Shown here: piece by piece, positions 62,301 to 64,000 of the stretch
How positions within the stretch are numbered: position 1 is the stretch's first letter
How the letters are laid out: each line of letters starts with the position of its first letter
Source: Flavobacterium johnsoniae
GTDB lineage: Bacteria; Bacteroidota; Bacteroidia; Flavobacteriales; Flavobacteriaceae
Direction of reading: 5' to 3'
NCBI RefSeq assembly: GCF_001879205.1
Contig: NZ_MLFK01000007.1
Location: forward strand, 720,977-784,976
Length of the DNA stretch: 64,000 nucleotides
Program-made: the position numbers and the translations under genes
The notes under the pieces: generated by a model
The model's database searches: none
What the model was told of the DNA's origin: nothing
Seen by the model: the letters and a program-made list of their open reading frames with translations, nothing else

Positions 62301-64000
62301 ATCCAACTGTAGCAAATCTTCAGGTAAATGAAGCAAATGTAGTTTGGTACCTTGCATCTATAGGCGGAACTGCTTTGGATCCAACCACTGCATTGGCAGA
62401 CGGAATTTATCATGCAGCCATAAAAGATGCAAGTGGTTGTGAGAGTTCAGTACGTTTAGCAGTAAATGTTACAGTAACTGACCCTGGAACGCCAGTAATT
62501 GCTGATACAGCTCAGGAATTCTGTCTGGTAGATGCACCAACATTAGCAAGTATTGACGTTAGTCCTGCAGTGGCAGCAAATATAGTTTGGTACGATGCTT
62601 TAGTGGGAGGAAATTTACTTCCATCTACAACAGTATTAACTGCGGGAACTTATTACGCAGCGATAAAAGATCCAACAACAACTTGCGAAAGCAATGTTAG
62701 ATTAGCAGTAACTATCAGCGTGACTGACCCTGGAACACCAACAATTGCTGATACAGCTCAGGAATTCTGTCTGGTAGATGCACCAACATTGGCGGTTATT
62801 GATGTTAGTCCTGCGGTGGCAGCAAATATAGTTTGGTACGATGCTTTAGTGGGAGGAAATTTAGTTCCTTCTACAACAGCACTGGCGACTGGAACCTATT
62901 ATGCGGCTATAAAAGATCCAGCAACAACTTGTGAAAGCAATGTTAGATTAGCAGTAACCATCAGCGTGACTGACCCTGGAACACCAACAATTGCTGATAC
63001 AGCTCAGGAATTCTGTCTGGTAAATGCACCAACATTAGCAGCTATTGATGTTAGCCCTGCAGTGGCAGCAAATATAGTTTGGTACGATGCTTTAGTGGGA
63101 GGAAATTTAGTTCCATCTACAACAGCACTAGCAACTGGAACCTATTATGCAGCCATAAAAGATCCAGCAACAACTTGCGAAAGCAATGTGAGATTAGCGA
63201 TAGCTGTTACAGTAACTGATCCTGGAACTCCAGCAATTACTGATACAGCTCAGGAATTCTGTCTGGTAAATGCGCCAACATTAGCAGCTATTGACGTTAG
63301 CCCTGCGGTGGCAGCAAATATAGTTTGGTACGATGCTTTAGTGGGAGGAAATTTAGTTCCATCTACAACAGCATTAGCAACAGGAACCTATTACGCAGCT
63401 ATAAAAGATCCAACAACAACTTGTGAAAGTAACGTAAGATTAGCAGTTGCGGTTACAGTAAATGATCCTGGAACGCCAGCAATTGCTGATACAGCTCAGG
63501 AATTCTGTCTGGTAGATGCACCAACATTGGCGGTTATTGATGTTAGTCCTGCGGTGGCAGCAAATATAGTTTGGTACGATGCTTTAGTGGGAGGAAATTT
63601 ACTTCCATCTACAACAGTATTAACTGCGGGAACTTATTACGCAGCGATAAAAGATCCAACAACAACTTGCGAAAGCAATGTAAGATTAGCAGTCGCAGTT
63701 ACAGTAACTGATCCTGGAACACCAACATTGGTAACAGCGGGAACTCAAAACTTCTGTTTAGTGAATGCGCCAACTTTTGCAAGTGTTCAGTTTAATGAAG
63801 CTAACATTGTTTGGTACACAGCATTAACAGGAGGAACATTAATTCCATCAACAACCGTCTTGACGAGCGGTACTTATTATGCAGCGATACAAGATGCTGC
63901 AGGATGTGAAAGTAATGTAAGATTAACGGTAACGATTAGCGTTACGGATCCTGGAACACCAACATTGGTAACAGCAGGAACACAAAATTTCTGTTTAGTG
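56321..64000 (+). CDS. Giant exported repeat protein, probable T9SS adhesin (incomplete)
   Basis: The frame opens at ATG 56321 and runs without a stop to the window end (2,560 codons seen; the C terminus lies outside). A signal peptide (about 1-31, NKNFAQ) is followed by five related modules of about 150-165 residues with VDGNPxTxAxL-like starts and LGG/LGS endings (starting near residues 37, 446, 856, 1356 and 1524), which look like jelly-roll lectin domains. Cysteine-paired Ig-like domains carrying WYDAxTGG are interspersed, then come repeats of about 80 residues to the end, including five near-identical 82-residue units. Such proteins of Flavobacteriia normally end in a type IX secretion sorting domain and act as surface adhesins or in gliding. 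That ending is inferred, not seen. Confidence 0.85.
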   Translation, partial: MKKKFTFYDLIVKKRLLGLLFLLLLCNKNFAQTFCRPASHTSGVGGVCLGTTDITNPSFAYDANPSTYSTLTNALGVLCFVQETVNFSQTAKAGDQIVIYYGSNSPLLDLGLLSNASIQARNSVSGNNGATLALNSSLLNIQLLAGNTMGVITYTLTSDADQLRIQVGGLVSLLSNLRIYDIRLQFAKPTITNGETQSVCTGQSVALSATPAAGTTIAWYDSPTSTTALSTANTFTTPALTTSTTYYVSTSRSTGCESDQRLPVTINVIDPAVPVINTTGTAICSTGATQATTLSVINPVPGTTYSWFNVQNGGVALASGSTYTPTVPVGVSNFYVEASIGACKSARTQVTVTSAPVPALATVLTQSVSILSGQNATLSASTTEPGVGLDWYDVPTGGTKLLANSTTFTTPILTATKTYYVESVNLTAGCVSATRVPVTVTVQPTALGGCLGAGSQVTTQIGICLLCSSTNLNNSVDGNPATAATLSIPIGVAASLQQTLQFNNPGKAGDIVDVELALPGGIVDLSLLGAVSLATYNGTTYNNDRIFINNPLVTLQLLSGNRFKASIVAGANFDRVEIRLGGLATALTTLDIYQATYRYKAPAITGNTTICGGQTTTLTATANLGETIKWYDALTGGNLLASTADYTTPALTANTTYYVEVTRNGCVNSERNPVTVTVNNPVAPTVVFTGPSNLCSGATTTIAIQSPVAGTTYNWYDAATGGTLVFTGTSFVTPSLTVPTTYYIEAVIGSCLSARTAFNVNVSPRPAPPVPVSSSVIIQSGQNVQLAVVSNSGFSYFWYDAPTGGNLLQGTGSSTYTPNPVLTANKTFYVEAADNSTDCRSSSRAAINVMVTNTVSTCLQPSTQAITVDPGLLCVLCNGINGPNAVDGNPNTFASLTITAGVLNSYIQQQLNFLTPGQAGDIIDVELELPGGLADIALLGSVSIGTSLGGSENPGRLAVNNSLLNLQILSGNKFKVSYPTTAAFDRVDIRLGALVGLLTTLNVYGASYRFPNAVITGAAAPICAGQTATLAASSTGTETFTWYDAPTGGNIVAVSPTLPLTATTIYYLEATRGGTCINSVRQPVTVNVLSIPTAADITIASPLTASCAGGIVLAPTSALAGATFKYYTDQNKTQEITTGTTAGVTYVKDPTTGALTISGLIAANAPYTYYVSVLNGGTCENVNGTLKEVVVNYPTASSLNVTNPYSACAKVNLKDAIVGLDTSGNTTYTFFDAASNPITEQAAANITVSGNYFIQAQTAGADCPSAILPVAVTVNPLPTLTGVTSSIAVSAGTSVALTASSNGTITWYDPQGNVLPSNNTGVLNTVGVYTYTVVASNGSCTTSQTVTISVIDPAACDSLLERVYANSQLSGTIITGSVTDGPLAVDDDPSTFSTITAGLGALGIGTTWQNLQWPTTIPKGTPVTVKLGLANSLLAVGQNISVIGTKRDGANNPIDIGTLQSVSGSLLNLLPGQNSFEYTFVPSNTSGLQDYDGIRVQLGSVLSVAQNINVYDAYYKKQVTQIACGQGDIEDVFSGVRDLGVGALTATVGVSNPWNIADGDVATYATMFSGAGVLAAAELTTTFRTPSMVGDSLRITISKPGTLLNLNLLTGFNIQLYSGNIPVGAPIQNTSSLLTLKLLSGDTMAMTIVAPQTQPYDKVVISFGGVASVLDQLRVHTIDRVTNTKVIGSDLDNKVTVCPGADIVLQVPVKSCADYAWFDSPTGGNQLASGQTYTLPETLAAGTYKYYIQPIRYGCPALERGEVTVVVRATTPAAAIANVTINGGNSTIICSEDGTVTLDAILSGTPVLTNPVYHWYSFDGTTSQEIAGETTPKLILTALTPGTYTYYVGVSSDEYCETAPADRKQVTFTILPTSLVTDISVDNASICHDTDAVLTPTSTLVNPVFFWYLDANKTQPIFNGAIINGVTYAVSSTGALTASGLTTAMSPISYYAAVTSDNTCQNRNGELKAVTVIINDPATPTTNDTTQDFCTVNNPTVANLQVNEANVVWYLASIGGTALDPTTALADGIYHAAIKDASGCESSVRLAVNVTVTDPGTPVIADTAQEFCLVDAPTLASIDVSPAVAANIVWYDALVGGNLLPSTTVLTAGTYYAAIKDPTTTCESNVRLAVTISVTDPGTPTIADTAQEFCLVDAPTLAVIDVSPAVAANIVWYDALVGGNLVPSTTALATGTYYAAIKDPATTCESNVRLAVTISVTDPGTPTIADTAQEFCLVNAPTLAAIDVSPAVAANIVWYDALVGGNLVPSTTALATGTYYAAIKDPATTCESNVRLAIAVTVTDPGTPAITDTAQEFCLVNAPTLAAIDVSPAVAANIVWYDALVGGNLVPSTTALATGTYYAAIKDPTTTCESNVRLAVAVTVNDPGTPAIADTAQEFCLVDAPTLAVIDVSPAVAANIVWYDALVGGNLLPSTTVLTAGTYYAAIKDPTTTCESNVRLAVAVTVTDPGTPTLVTAGTQNFCLVNAPTFASVQFNEANIVWYTALTGGTLIPSTTVLTSGTYYAAIQDAAGCESNVRLTVTISVTDPGTPTLVTAGTQNFCLV
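62480..63709 (+). repeat. Five 246-bp tandem units inside the giant gene
   Basis: Units start at 62480, 62726, 62972, 63218 and 63464, each exactly 246 bp (82 codons), beginning DPGTP and containing EFCLV and IVWYDALVGGNL. They are nearly identical in DNA; flanking units at 62246 (234 bp) and 63710 (237 bp) are clearly diverged. Copy number could be under- or over-counted by short-read assembly. Confidence 0.92.

Noticed and set aside
56857..62413. Several short frames antisense or out of frame to the giant gene
   Set aside because: They fall inside a continuous 2,560-codon frame with clear domain structure and look like shadows of its repetitive composition.
62480..63709. CRISPR array
   Set aside because: The repeats are contiguous 246-bp coding units in one open frame, without spacers.

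Overview
The window is a piece of a Bacteroidota chromosome, most likely a soil or freshwater Flavobacterium close to F. johnsoniae. The evidence is the low GC content, a SusC/SusD pair, a triple-Y regulator, Bacteroidota-type promoters (TAnnTTTG at -7), a JOHN-1-like subclass B1 metallo-beta-lactamase, an SDDF surface-export signal on the SusD lipoprotein, and a giant secreted repeat protein of the type IX secretion kind.

Layout. 1-935 has no gene but holds short repeats, hairpins and what looks like a decayed tRNA-Tyr 3' end, possibly the scar of an integrated element. 936-5424 carries corA and the acetate pathway (pta, ackA); pta is split by a one-base frameshift. 5492-20293 is a polysaccharide utilization locus: a membrane-anchored triple-Y/LuxR regulator, SusC, SusD, a GH144-like (beta-1,2-glucanase-type) enzyme, a small esterase and a GH3 beta-glucosidase, followed by a glycerophosphodiesterase and a GH43-like protein. 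Together they suggest scavenging of substituted beta-1,2-glucans such as osmoregulated periplasmic glucans. 20460-31319 holds an M28 peptidase, small membrane proteins, a Coq4-like protein, a YiiX-type cysteine hydrolase, kdsA, an overlapping pair of putative ether-lipid-cleaving enzymes (YhhN and alkylglycerol-monooxygenase-like), a WG-repeat protein, clpS and prmA.

31434-34866 is an overlapping pair of exported proteins of unknown function. 34956-46645 is mostly minus-strand housekeeping and stress genes (tpiA, TlpA-like, DoxX-like, DUF1599, rlmH, adenosine deaminase, a GNAT/OsmC/pirin operon, alkC) with folP and a lipoprotein on the plus strand. Its spacers are rich in short palindromic repeats built from iterated words (CGCAAAG, TTTCAGG, AATTCC, ATCTGC, ACATAG). 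They include three copies of a roughly 140-160 bp element, one of which has perfect 22-bp terminal inverted repeats.

46995-55101 is a plus-strand run of nadC, a YihY membrane protein, a DUF2147 protein, the metallo-beta-lactamase and priA, then a LytTR response regulator on the minus strand, then rpsF-rpsR-rplI and a DUF6495 protein. A gene-free leader of about 1.2 kb precedes a giant exported protein (56321 to beyond the window end, 2,560 codons seen) made of lectin-like and Ig-like modules. It contains five almost identical 246-bp tandem units that show mosaic recombination.
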